A program made the position numbers and the translations under genes. Positions 1-5,425 of a DNA stretch of 5,425 bases are shown here, in pieces (positions within the stretch are counted from its first letter, which is position 1; each line of letters begins with the position of its first letter). Source of the DNA: Pseudobdellovibrionaceae bacterium. Lineage in GTDB: Bacteria; Bdellovibrionota; Bdellovibrionia; Bdellovibrionales; JAMPXM01. The notes below the pieces were generated by a model, which ran no database searches, was not told where the DNA came from, and was given only the letters and a program-made list of their open reading frames with translations. The stretch spans positions 1 through 5,425 of the forward strand of contig JALHOI010000086.1 of NCBI GenBank assembly GCA_022843085.1. The letters run 5' to 3'.

Positions 1-103
1 CGTATTGATTTCATTTCAGTTGCAATAGCTCGCCAGCGGTAATTAATGCAATATGGGCACCACTCTTTTAATTTGCGTGGGCTTTGCAAATCTGATCATC
101 AAC

Positions 104-384
104 CCAAAGGCACTGAAGCCGGCGGTCGCTTGTCGGGAGCGAGGTCATCCGGTCACCTCAAATGGGGCCAGCCACGACGAACCTTGGCCTCCAGATCGGT
201 TTTGTTTGCGTTCCTGACCGCAAACCCGTGCGGATCGACCGAACCGAAAATCGCGATCGAACCGTCGAACAAGCACGAAATCGGCCTCCGGCGTCCTAAA
301 TGACGCCGGCAAATGGCCAGAAATGCGGGAGCCGATTAAATAGCCATAGAGCCGATACCAACGAGGCGGCTTCAGTGCCTTTGG
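104..384. repeat. 281-bp block with 18-bp terminal inverted repeats (MITE-like)
   Basis: The 18-mer CCAAAGGCACTGAAGCCG at 104-121 recurs as its exact reverse complement at 367-384. Allowing one mismatch, the arms extend outward to 101-121 and 367-387. The enclosed DNA is much richer in G+C (35 of 60 in the line at 181) than the genes downstream. It also contains local dyads, GTTTGCG/CGCAAAC at 204-225 and CCGGCGTC/GACGCCGG at 288-309. This layout fits a miniature inverted-repeat element or the shell of a decayed insertion sequence. No transposase is encoded inside, and I could not find a convincing target-site duplication next to the arms. The repeat itself is seen directly; the mobile-element reading is an inference. 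Confidence 0.55.
283..318. repeat. Perfect hairpin inside the inverted-repeat block
   Basis: CCGGCGTC (288-295) pairs with GACGCCGG (302-309) around the 6-nt loop CTAAAT. GGCC motifs at 283-286 and 315-318 can add an outer stem. No T-run follows on either strand, so it is not a standard intrinsic terminator. A strong internal cruciform is common in small palindromic elements, but no function can be read from the sequence. Confidence 0.5.
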
Positions 385-496
385 ATTCTTGTGCACATTT
401 TACCTGTCAAAAATACTTACATCTATTGGAGCTGAAGGAATTCTGCTAAACAGTCCGTTGGAAAGCATATCAATCAAATTAATTTGAGGAGTTAGT

Positions 497-1006
497 GTGA
501 ACTATTTAAACATTTCCGTAACGTTGTGCCTGCTGTTAGCCATGTCGAAATTTGCTTCCGCAGAGGGCATTGTGCCTATGGTCAGCTATCAAGACATATT
601 AAAGTTAAAAAAGGAAACTATGGAGAAATTGTTAGCAAAATCAGAAGTGATGAATTGCAAAATTCAATTCTCAAATGACCTTGGATCAACTTCGGCTAAG
701 GCAATGGACCTAGGCAAGATGGCAGATATCATTTCTTCCCAAAATAGTGTTTCCAGTGTAACTGCAAATAGTTTTTTAGATCCAATTATATCTGCTGATG
801 TGGCAATTTTGACAATTGGTGCAAAGCCAACAGTCTATTTTTCTAGATCGGTTGAGGCTTTCGCTTTTAAGAGATGGGAGCAGACTGTGACTGTGAACAA
901 GAATTCCGATGGCTCTGTATCTAAATTGGAAATGGTAGATAAATGGGTGTTGTATAGCCAAAACACCAGCGATGAAAAAATTAATTCAATTATAAATTGT
1001 CAATAA
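497..1006 (+). CDS. Small secreted protein, unknown function
   Basis: This gene encodes 169 residues from a GTG start. The start is supported by GAGGAG at 486-491, five bases upstream. Residues 1-22 look like a Sec signal peptide: a hydrophobic core around residues 6-16 and an AxA cleavage motif A20-S21-A22, leaving mature Glu23. The n-region has no lysine or arginine, which is unusual. The mature chain has exactly two cysteines, C54 and the penultimate residue C168, so one disulfide is possible after export. The middle is rich in Ser, Asn and Val and has no motif I know. I infer a periplasmic or secreted product. The gene is strikingly AT-rich compared with the conjugation genes to the right, and 56 bp separate it from a second exported-protein gene on the same strand, probably co-transcribed. 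I do not recognise a family. Confidence 0.8.
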   Translation: MNYLNISVTLCLLLAMSKFASAEGIVPMVSYQDILKLKKETMEKLLAKSEVMNCKIQFSNDLGSTSAKAMDLGKMADIISSQNSVSSVTANSFLDPIISADVAILTIGAKPTVYFSRSVEAFAFKRWEQTVTVNKNSDGSVSKLEMVDKWVLYSQNTSDEKINSIINCQ

Positions 1007-1062
1007 TTGTACAAATTATGGCAAGGTCTTCTATAAGTTTCGAACAGAAAAGGTAGGAATCG

Positions 1063-1632
1063 ATGAAGAAAATATTCTATTCAATATTCATACTAAGCGT
1101 TCTATCAACTATCTCTTACGCGTCCATTTCTGATTCCACTGCCATAGTTTTTTTGCAATTCAGTGGAAAACCCTGGGAGGTGAAACAAGCAGAACATCCC
1201 TCTGGGACCTATTGTGAGTTTATTAATGGAGACGTGGTTCGCTTAAATATGGATGATGGTAAGAACTTTTTTTGGGAACGAAGAGTAAATTCAGAATGGG
1301 CGACGCATTCTTTGTTTCCACTTTTCTCTGTTGAAGAAAAATATATAGCTCCTGAGTTGCGAATTTCGCCTGAAAATATCATGAAATTTCAAATAATAAC
1401 AAAACTTGTGTCACATGCGCACATTAGGAGTTTAAAGACCAGTATTCATACGCGTGTTTATGCTGATGGGGTTTTGGAAGAAATCGGTCAAGAAATAGTA
1501 GAGGTTAACTTTAGAATCTCTGAAGAGGGTCAACATCTGGAGTTCACAGAACATTACACTAAAATTGGAAGAGAAAGGCCAATCGCGCGCCGCATGACCC
1601 AACACTGTATCCTAAGAAAAATGTTCGAATAA
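1063..1632 (+). CDS. Small secreted protein, unknown function
   Basis: This gene encodes 189 residues from an ATG start preceded by AGGTAGGAA at 1051-1059. Residues 1-20 form a typical Sec signal peptide: Lys2-Lys3, a hydrophobic stretch IFYSIFILSVL, and a likely cleavage after S18-Y19-A20. The mature protein has only two cysteines, C51 and C182, placed near the start and end of the chain, as in the preceding gene product; sequence similarity between the two is otherwise not obvious. The C-terminal half alternates charged and hydrophobic residues in a beta-strand-like pattern. It is AT-rich, follows the previous gene by 56 bp without an obvious terminator, and is followed by a hairpin with a T-run, so the two genes probably form one operon. 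No known domain is recognisable; a periplasmic or secreted role is inferred only from the signal peptide. Confidence 0.8.
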   Translation: MKKIFYSIFILSVLSTISYASISDSTAIVFLQFSGKPWEVKQAEHPSGTYCEFINGDVVRLNMDDGKNFFWERRVNSEWATHSLFPLFSVEEKYIAPELRISPENIMKFQIITKLVSHAHIRSLKTSIHTRVYADGVLEEIGQEIVEVNFRISEEGQHLEFTEHYTKIGRERPIARRMTQHCILRKMFE

Positions 1633-1648
1633 CACTTGATTCGAAGCC

Positions 1649-1680
1649 AGTCGCTTGGTCCGAAAGGCTCAGCGACTTTT
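1649..1680 (+). terminator. Probable intrinsic terminator after the secreted-protein pair
   Basis: AGTCGCT (1649-1655) pairs with AGCGACT (1671-1677). An upper stem of CC/GG closes a GAAA tetraloop, and T residues follow at 1677-1680. It lies 17 bases past the stop of the second secreted-protein gene and before the end of the convergent minus-strand gene. The T-run is short (four), so efficiency is uncertain. Confidence 0.5.
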
Positions 1681-1736
1681 GGCTGGTAGATTCGGCTGAC
1701 CATGAAGGCTCGCGATTCGATACGGCGAGCAAGCTG

Positions 1737-3422
1737 TTATTTCAACGGCTCGATTGCCGCGTCGTCAGTCGCGGGCGATTCGAGCGCCAGATCAGGAAAC
1801 TTTTTTCGACCAGGCCGATACACATCCCATAAATCAAGCGTCTTGTCCGGTTCATCTTGAAACTGCTCGGCGTTATTTTCTTTTGAAACTTTTCGGTCAT
1901 ACGTCCCTGCCATGCGAGCGACCGATTGCTCAACCATTCGGTGCTCGTTGAGCCAATGGGTAATTTCGGGTGTTGGTTGGCGCTGCGGTCCCTTGTAAGG
2001 CTTTGGCAGCACGATCTGAACTGTTGTCGACCTGGGACTCGAAATTTTAACGGGATGAATGAATTTAGCGCTCGAAGTCCGACGGAACCCGCCGTAGGTA
2101 ATTTCTCTCTTGTTTGAATTGGTGTGGGACTTCGAAGGATAGAAACCTTTGAAGTCGGGAAACATTTTTCGAAAGCGCTTCTTGGTGCCGGCCCAGCGGT
2201 CCCGGAGAGAGCTAAGCTTGATTTCGACCATCTCGGAAACTTCGGGATTTGTTCGGCTATCGACGTCCATGTGCAGCAGTTCCGCGGCTTCGCGCTGCTT
2301 TTTCGATAATTTTTCCCACGCTGTTTTGAAACGACTCCAAAGATCGGCCACCGTGAATGAACTGGCGGCATGATGATTGACGGATATTTGCTTCGCGAGT
2401 TGGGCCAGAAGACTCTCAACGACCGACCGGTACCGCTGGAAATCGTGTTCAGAATAAATCCAAGAGAACCGTCTGAAGTCTTCGTCGTCGATTTGTCTCG
2501 AGCCGCCGGCTGGGCGCGAGATTTGAGTAAGTCCCAACACCTGATCCAAGAATACTTCTTGGGCCGTTTCCTTCGTCGTAATGCCGCGACTTAATAGCAG
2601 CGCCGTGACACGGACTTTGAACGGCAAAATGTCGAGCTGGCCGGTTTCATTCAGAGTTCGAAGCATAGATGTTTTCATGTCAGGGCTACCTGCCCTCATG
2701 AATTCGAAAATCGTCGATGTCGATTGAAGTCTTTCGAACTCGAAATTGAATTGGACTTTATTCGATAGCCATTGATCGAAACGCGATTCTGGAAATCTTA
2801 AGTGCATCTCGCGCGACGCTGAGTCCAAATGCCGATGTGGAACGAGTTTTTTATTGTAGACGACCTGTTGATTCAGTTTCTCAAAACGCGAAGCCATACG
2901 TTCGTCTTCGGGCTTATAAAAGCCCTCAGCTTCAAGAGCCTTCGTCACGGCATCGTCTTTTGCTTTGGACCAACCAGGGACAGAATTAAGATCGGGCATC
3001 CTAAATTCGGGAACCGTACTCCAATCGACTTGATTCGGAATGGGTGCGGCTTGCACTTCGCCTTTTGTGGGATCTCGGATGATCCGCCTGCGTCCGGTTT
3101 TCGGATCAATCGAGCCACTCACGATTCGGCTTGATTTTTCTGTGTCAAAGCCGTGTGGCACGAACCTTTTCGGCCGGTAGCTTCGGCTGACGAAGCGAAG
3201 CCTTTCGTCGGCGTAAAATTTTGCTGGCGTCACAAGCGTAGGCCGAAACACATTTTCAGCATCAATCCAAATTGCAGCGAGCCAAAGTTTTTCCCGATTG
3301 TAAAAAGGAACACCGATCTCGCGGTCGGCCCGCGCGATCAGAATTTGTTTTTCGGTTTCGGATAAAAACGTGGGTTCTGCCAACGGTGCTCCGATAATTA
3401 TCGTAAGCGACCGTCGATTCAT
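1737..3422 (-). CDS. Large basic protein with sigma-70 region 4-like HTH, unknown function
   Basis: I chose the ATG at 3422 (561 residues). An in-frame TTG at 3476 would add 18 residues; neither start has a clear Shine-Dalgarno. I prefer the ATG because the extra stretch contains a perfect 7-bp dyad that looks regulatory. The protein begins MNRRSLTIIIGAPLAEP and has no signal peptide or membrane helix, so it is probably cytoplasmic. Residues about 371-421 (from LSKKQREAAELL to KKRFRKMF) follow the layout of a sigma-70 region 4.2 helix-turn-helix: an LSxxQRE start, xEVSEMVEIK, then SSLRDRW. Regions 2 and 3 of a sigma factor are not seen. The C-terminal part is rich in Lys, Arg, Pro and Ser and ends in an acidic tail. 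I infer a DNA-binding role, perhaps in regulation or replication of the mobile element. The family is not recognised, and no relaxase or recombinase motif is visible. Confidence 0.75.
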   Translation of the reverse strand: MNRRSLTIIIGAPLAEPTFLSETEKQILIARADREIGVPFYNREKLWLAAIWIDAENVFRPTLVTPAKFYADERLRFVSRSYRPKRFVPHGFDTEKSSRIVSGSIDPKTGRRRIIRDPTKGEVQAAPIPNQVDWSTVPEFRMPDLNSVPGWSKAKDDAVTKALEAEGFYKPEDERMASRFEKLNQQVVYNKKLVPHRHLDSASREMHLRFPESRFDQWLSNKVQFNFEFERLQSTSTIFEFMRAGSPDMKTSMLRTLNETGQLDILPFKVRVTALLLSRGITTKETAQEVFLDQVLGLTQISRPAGGSRQIDDEDFRRFSWIYSEHDFQRYRSVVESLLAQLAKQISVNHHAASSFTVADLWSRFKTAWEKLSKKQREAAELLHMDVDSRTNPEVSEMVEIKLSSLRDRWAGTKKRFRKMFPDFKGFYPSKSHTNSNKREITYGGFRRTSSAKFIHPVKISSPRSTTVQIVLPKPYKGPQRQPTPEITHWLNEHRMVEQSVARMAGTYDRKVSKENNAEQFQDEPDKTLDLWDVYRPGRKKFPDLALESPATDDAAIEPLK

Positions 3423-3457
3423 TTTCGAGAGGGGTCGAAAAAATATTTCGTGAACAA

Positions 3458-3473
3458 GTCCAAAGGTTTGGAC
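3458..3473. promoter_or_regulatory. Candidate operator palindrome GTCCAAAggTTTGGAC
   Basis: This is a perfect 7-bp inverted repeat with a 2-bp centre. It lies 35 bp upstream of the preferred ATG of the minus-strand gene and is followed five bases away by a second palindrome, TTCGATCGAA at 3479-3488. No T-run follows on either strand, so it is not a terminator. A dimeric regulator site, perhaps bound by the adjacent HTH protein, is an inference. If translation begins at the TTG (3476), the dyad would lie within coding sequence. Confidence 0.35.
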
Positions 3474-3488
3474 CAAGCTTCGATCGAA

Positions 3489-3786
3489 ATCTACCCACCG
3501 AAACTTACCTATTAGTAAGGAGACCGATAGAAATCAGTTTTGTTTCTTTGTTTGCGGTTTATTTTTGCGGATTTTTTTGAATCTGATGCGATTCAGCTAT
3601 GACGGTATACGACATTATCGGTTTCTGCAACTGAAACTTTTAGCTCGACTTCGTTTTGATTTTCCGAGCAGTCCCGCGCCGCCAATTCGATTTTAAAACC
3701 AAATGAACCAACAATAATTCTACCAGAAAGGAGATTTCGCGTCCGTACGTCCCCGTCTTCAAAACCAAAAAACCAAGGAGATTTTT
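3489..3786. promoter_or_regulatory. Divergent intergenic region with T-rich tract and repeats
   Basis: About 300 bp separate the minus-strand gene from the DUF6166 gene and must contain promoters for both. The tract 3537-3577 has 28 T in 41 bases and contains TTTGCGG twice (3551-3557 and 3564-3570, 13-bp period). It is followed by a TGAATC/GATTCA hairpin (3578-3595). CATTATCGG at 3613-3621 carries an inverted copy of the CCGATAAT found at 3391-3398 in the start of the minus-strand gene. Two purine-rich motifs occur in similar contexts, AAAGGAG at 3727-3733 and AAGGAG at 3775-3780. I could not identify a convincing -35/-10 pair. An origin of transfer or replication is possible but unproven. 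Confidence 0.4.
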
Positions 3787-3789
3787 ATT
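3775..3789 (+). promoter_or_regulatory. Ribosome binding site paired with ATT start
   Basis: AAGGAG (3775-3780), the spacer ATTTTT and then ATT (3787-3789) have optimal Shine-Dalgarno spacing, yet no standard start codon lies nearby in any frame. ATT starts are rare but known, as in infC. This site decides the proposed start of the DUF6166-like gene. Confidence 0.45.
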
Positions 3790-4284
3790 CATACCGCTTC
3801 AACAGACACGAACCAATCCGTAATCCGTAAAGACGTCATCAGCCAGCCGCTCACTGAGCAAGAGTGCCGCCAACGTCTAAACGTCATGAAGCCTGGCGAG
3901 AAAGGAGATGTCATCATCCGCCGGGCGAACGTCGGACACGGCAATGTCTCGAACGTTCACAAACGCTTTGGACTTAGCCAGGACATCAGTTGGGGATACG
4001 CCGGCACCGGTCCCCATGATCTCGCGCTGAACGTGCTCTTTCACTTTAGCGATCAGAACGAGGAGTTCGCCAGAGCGTTCGCAGGCGGCTTCGTCGAAGA
4101 CGTTGTTCAACATCTCGAACAGAGTGTGCCGCAACGAATTGACGGTGCGTTTCTGACCAACTGGGTGAACGAGCGACTAAGTCGCGAGCCGGAAACGCCG
4201 ATCACATCCGGCGAACTTTGCCCGGCTCATTTGGCTTGGAGCAATGACCGTAAGCTTATTTTCGCACCAACGGAAATCGCATAA
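3787..4284 (+). CDS. DUF6166-like domain protein
   Basis: The frame is open from 3718 and lacks any ATG, GTG or TTG before the ATG at 3886. That ATG has no ribosome binding site, while AAGGAG at 3775-3780 sits six bases before an in-frame ATT at 3787. I therefore propose the ATT (165 residues); the conservative alternative is 3886-4284 (132 residues). The residues gained, including PLTEQECRQRLNVMKPGEKG, look like real protein. The core WGYAGTGPHDLALNVLFHF (residues 69-87), followed by a helix with FxxxFVEDVV, matches from memory the signature of DUF6166 proteins: a WGYGGxGP loop and LAxxILL helix, then a helix before the end of the domain. The function of that family is unknown to me. There is no signal peptide. 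An intrinsic terminator follows the gene, and conjugation genes lie just downstream, so an accessory role in a mobile element is inferred. Confidence 0.7.
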   Translation: MHTASTDTNQSVIRKDVISQPLTEQECRQRLNVMKPGEKGDVIIRRANVGHGNVSNVHKRFGLSQDISWGYAGTGPHDLALNVLFHFSDQNEEFARAFAGGFVEDVVQHLEQSVPQRIDGAFLTNWVNERLSREPETPITSGELCPAHLAWSNDRKLIFAPTEIA

Positions 4285-4329
4285 TAGCGGCGAGCGCCGT
4301 TGGTTCTGAGGAACAGACTGATTTCTCAA

Positions 4330-4361
4330 AAGGCTCGGAAGGCGTTCTTCCGAGCCTTTTT
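4330..4361 (+). terminator. Strong intrinsic terminator
   Basis: AAGGCTCGGAAG (4330-4341) pairs perfectly with CTTCCGAGCCTT (4347-4358) around the 5-nt loop GCGTT. A run of five T's (4357-4361) overlaps the end of the stem. It lies 45 bases after the DUF6166-like gene and only 37 bases before the next start codon. A run of A's at 4328-4331 also allows function on the opposite strand. Confidence 0.88.
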
Positions 4362-4398
4362 CATTTCAATCACCACACTTTCAAAGGGGGTTTTAAAT

Positions 4399-4707
4399 AT
4401 GAAAGATAAAAAACAAGATTCCGGCCTCGATGGCCGTGAGATTCCGCTGCTGATTTTAATCGGCTGCGGAGCGCTCTGGTACAAGTACGGTTTTAAAGTT
4501 CAAGTTTGGTTCCACGAGAATTTAATCGAGCTGGCGCTCGTCGCAATTGGGCTTCTGATTCTTGGCGGGTATCTACTTGTCAGGAAGTTCAATAAGAAGA
4601 ACGAAGCCGAAATCGCGCGAATCAAAAAACTGAATGGCGCGAAAGGTATGAACCGCGAGGCTTTGGAGTACTACCGCAGAAATTCCAACAAGGGCGTGGA
4701 CCTTTGA
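4399..4707 (+). CDS. Small two-helix membrane protein, possible coupling-protein anchor
   Basis: The start is ATG at 4399 with AAAGGGGG at 4383-4390. Upstream in-frame starts would run through the terminator and are rejected. The 102 residues show a charged N-terminus (1-14), membrane helix 1 at about 15-29 (IPLLILIGCGALWY), a short loop, helix 2 at about 42-61 (LIELALVAIGLLILGGYLLV), and a basic, helical C-terminal tail. This predicts both ends in the cytoplasm and a short periplasmic loop. That is the layout of the N-terminal membrane domain of VirD4/TraD coupling proteins. The stop codon overlaps the start of the coupling ATPase gene by four bases (TTGA), so translation is probably coupled. 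I infer that this protein anchors or partners that ATPase. It has no recognised family, and the function rests on topology and context only. Confidence 0.75.
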   Translation: MKDKKQDSGLDGREIPLLILIGCGALWYKYGFKVQVWFHENLIELALVAIGLLILGGYLLVRKFNKKNEAEIARIKKLNGAKGMNREALEYYRRNSNKGVDL

Positions 4708-5425
4708 GTGAAATCTTTGTCGGGAGAACGCCGGATGGTTTTGGCCTTGTGCTTAAAAGCGAACAGCGGGTCGAGCATGTGCAGATTATCGCATCCACGG
4801 GCCGAGGGAAAACCCAGAGCGTGATCTTGCCGTGGCTCGTTCAAGACTTCGTTCGCGGCTCAAACGTCATTCTAATCGATGGCAAAGGCGATCAGGGACT
4901 CGTTACGAAGATTCGGCAGTTCGCCAAGTCTCCGAGCGACGTCATCGTTTTTGACCTGGGTGATCTCGGGAATTCGGCGGTGACGAATCCTATCAAATAC
5001 GGGAGTCCACAACAGATCGCGGACCGAATGTTTGCGACGTTTGAATTCGAGAGCCATTATTTTGAAACGGTGTCGTACGAGGCGGCACTTTTGGTGCTCG
5101 AGCTTTTTAGATCGCAAGGGCGAGAGGCAAAGTTTCGAGATCTGTACCGGTGTCTCACAGACGATGCGGTTCTGACCGATCTCGTTTCAGGCAATCGGGG
5201 CGAAGCCCGGTCGAACGATGACGAAGGTACGAGGCTTGCGCTCAAATACCTAGCCGAACCGTTCCGAGCCAGGCAGGAAAAGCTCTCGGGCTTCTTAGGT
5301 CAGATGCGGCCATTCGCAACCGGCGAACTCGCCGATCTGGTGAACGGCGATTCCGGTATGCGGCGAAGCTTTTCGCTAAGCGAACTTGTTCGCGAGCCAT
5401 CGAGAGGCAGTAACCGCGCCTTGGT
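4704..5425 (+). CDS. VirD4/TraG/TraD-type T4SS coupling ATPase (5' part)
   Basis: The first 240 codons of a coupling protein continue past the right edge. The start is TTG at 4704, overlapping the previous stop as TTGA, with a weak AAGGG at 4690-4694. Residues A30-S-T-G-R-G-K-T37 form a Walker A loop (A-x4-GKT). VILIDGKGD at residues 55-63 matches the DxKGD/E motif that follows it in coupling proteins. Later text such as NPIKYGSPQQIADRM, SYEAALLVLEL and FRDLYRCL fits the TraD/TrwB/VirD4 ATPase fold. The Walker B motif is expected beyond the window. Such ATPases form hexamers at the inner membrane and deliver relaxase-DNA to the type IV secretion channel. The usual N-terminal membrane helices are absent: the ATPase domain begins almost at once (IFVGRTPDGFGL), and the helices may come from the small protein encoded just upstream. 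Family call secure; exact subfamily not. Confidence 0.9.
   Translation, partial: MSEIFVGRTPDGFGLVLKSEQRVEHVQIIASTGRGKTQSVILPWLVQDFVRGSNVILIDGKGDQGLVTKIRQFAKSPSDVIVFDLGDLGNSAVTNPIKYGSPQQIADRMFATFEFESHYFETVSYEAALLVLELFRSQGREAKFRDLYRCLTDDAVLTDLVSGNRGEARSNDDEGTRLALKYLAEPFRARQEKLSGFLGQMRPFATGELADLVNGDSGMRRSFSLSELVREPSRGSNRAL

Larger units (their letters stand above)
1..496. other. Gene-poor left region
   Basis: I see no convincing gene here. Two overlapping frames stay open, at 46-303 on plus and 145-396 on minus, but their translations look random. Neither has a clear ribosome binding site, and both lie largely over an inverted-repeat block, so I treat them as non-coding. The stretch consists of an AT-rich left flank (1-100), a G+C-rich block bounded by inverted repeats (104-384), and an AT-rich leader (385-496) that must hold the promoter for the first secreted-protein gene. 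A weak promoter-like pair, TTGTGC at 389-394 and AATACT at 412-417 with a 17-nt spacer, is the best I can find; it matches the sigma-70 consensus poorly. Confidence 0.6.

Noticed and set aside
1..42. Possible C-terminal tail of a gene entering from the left (frame 1, stop TAA at 40-42)
   Set aside because: Only 13 codons are visible and nothing in them is recognisable; an open run of this length is expected by chance.
46..303. Open frame of 85 codons, plus strand (and 83 codons on minus at 145-396)
   Set aside because: The translations look random, have no clear ribosome binding site and overlap each other across the inverted-repeat block.
389..417. TTGTGC and AATACT with a 17-nt spacer as promoter of the first secreted-protein gene
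   Set aside because: Only 3 of 6 and 4 of 6 consensus bases match, which is too weak to call in AT-rich DNA.
1003..1019. ATAATT/AATTAT dyad over the stop of the first secreted-protein gene
   Set aside because: It is an AT-only stem in AT-rich sequence, too weak for a terminator and expected by chance.
1708..1730. GCTCGC/GCGAGC hairpin as terminator of the minus-strand gene
   Set aside because: The stem is only 6 bp with an 11-nt loop and no T-run follows on the minus strand.
3703..3823. Leader peptides upstream of the DUF6166-like gene (ATG at 3703, or ATT at 3734 after AAAGGAG)
   Set aside because: The first is four codons without a ribosome site; the second needs a rare start directly abutting the ribosome site.
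3877..4134. Minus-strand open frames opposite the DUF6166-like gene and the coupling ATPase (also 4872-5117, 5057-5245)
   Set aside because: These are shadows of plus-strand genes with recognisable domains.
4300..4398. N-terminal extension of the small membrane protein
   Set aside because: It would translate through the terminator hairpin, while the ATG at 4399 has its own ribosome binding site.
1..5425. CRISPR arrays, tRNA or rRNA genes
   Set aside because: No regularly spaced direct repeats, cloverleaf features or rRNA segments were seen.

Overview
The window looks like accessory DNA from a Gram-negative (diderm) bacterium. Two of its genes encode Sec-type secreted proteins, and the right edge carries a conjugative coupling ATPase. 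Base composition is mixed: a hand count gives 17/60 G+C in the line starting at 601, 35/60 at 181 and 34/60 at 5221. This indicates a mosaic of segments with different histories. A deltaproteobacterial or Bdellovibrionota-like host is a guess from general style only; no marker gene fixes the taxon.

Left part (1-1736). Bases 1-496 hold no convincing gene. They do hold a G+C-rich block of 281 bp (104-384) bounded by perfect 18-bp inverted repeats, which resembles a small non-autonomous mobile element or the remnant of one. An AT-rich pair of genes follows (497-1006 and 1063-1632), 56 bp apart on the same strand. Each encodes a small exported protein with exactly two cysteines in the predicted mature chain, one early and one near the C-terminus. 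A hairpin with a short T-run at 1649-1680 probably ends their transcript.

Middle (1737-3786). One long gene on the minus strand, converging on the secreted pair, encodes an unrecognised basic protein of about 561 residues. It contains a segment resembling the sigma-70 region 4 helix-turn-helix. Its upstream side holds two close palindromes that could be operators. The divergent intergenic region also has a very T-rich tract with two TTTGCGG repeats.

Right part (3787-5425). Three plus-strand genes belong to a probable mobile-element or conjugation module: a DUF6166-type protein that seems to start at a rare ATT codon, a 102-residue protein with two membrane helices, and the start of a VirD4/TraG/TraD-type coupling ATPase that runs off the window. 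The last two overlap by 4 nt (TTGA). The ATPase lacks the usual N-terminal membrane helices, so the small protein may supply them, giving a split coupling protein. A strong intrinsic terminator lies between the DUF6166 gene and this pair with almost no room for a new promoter, which suggests partial or regulated termination.
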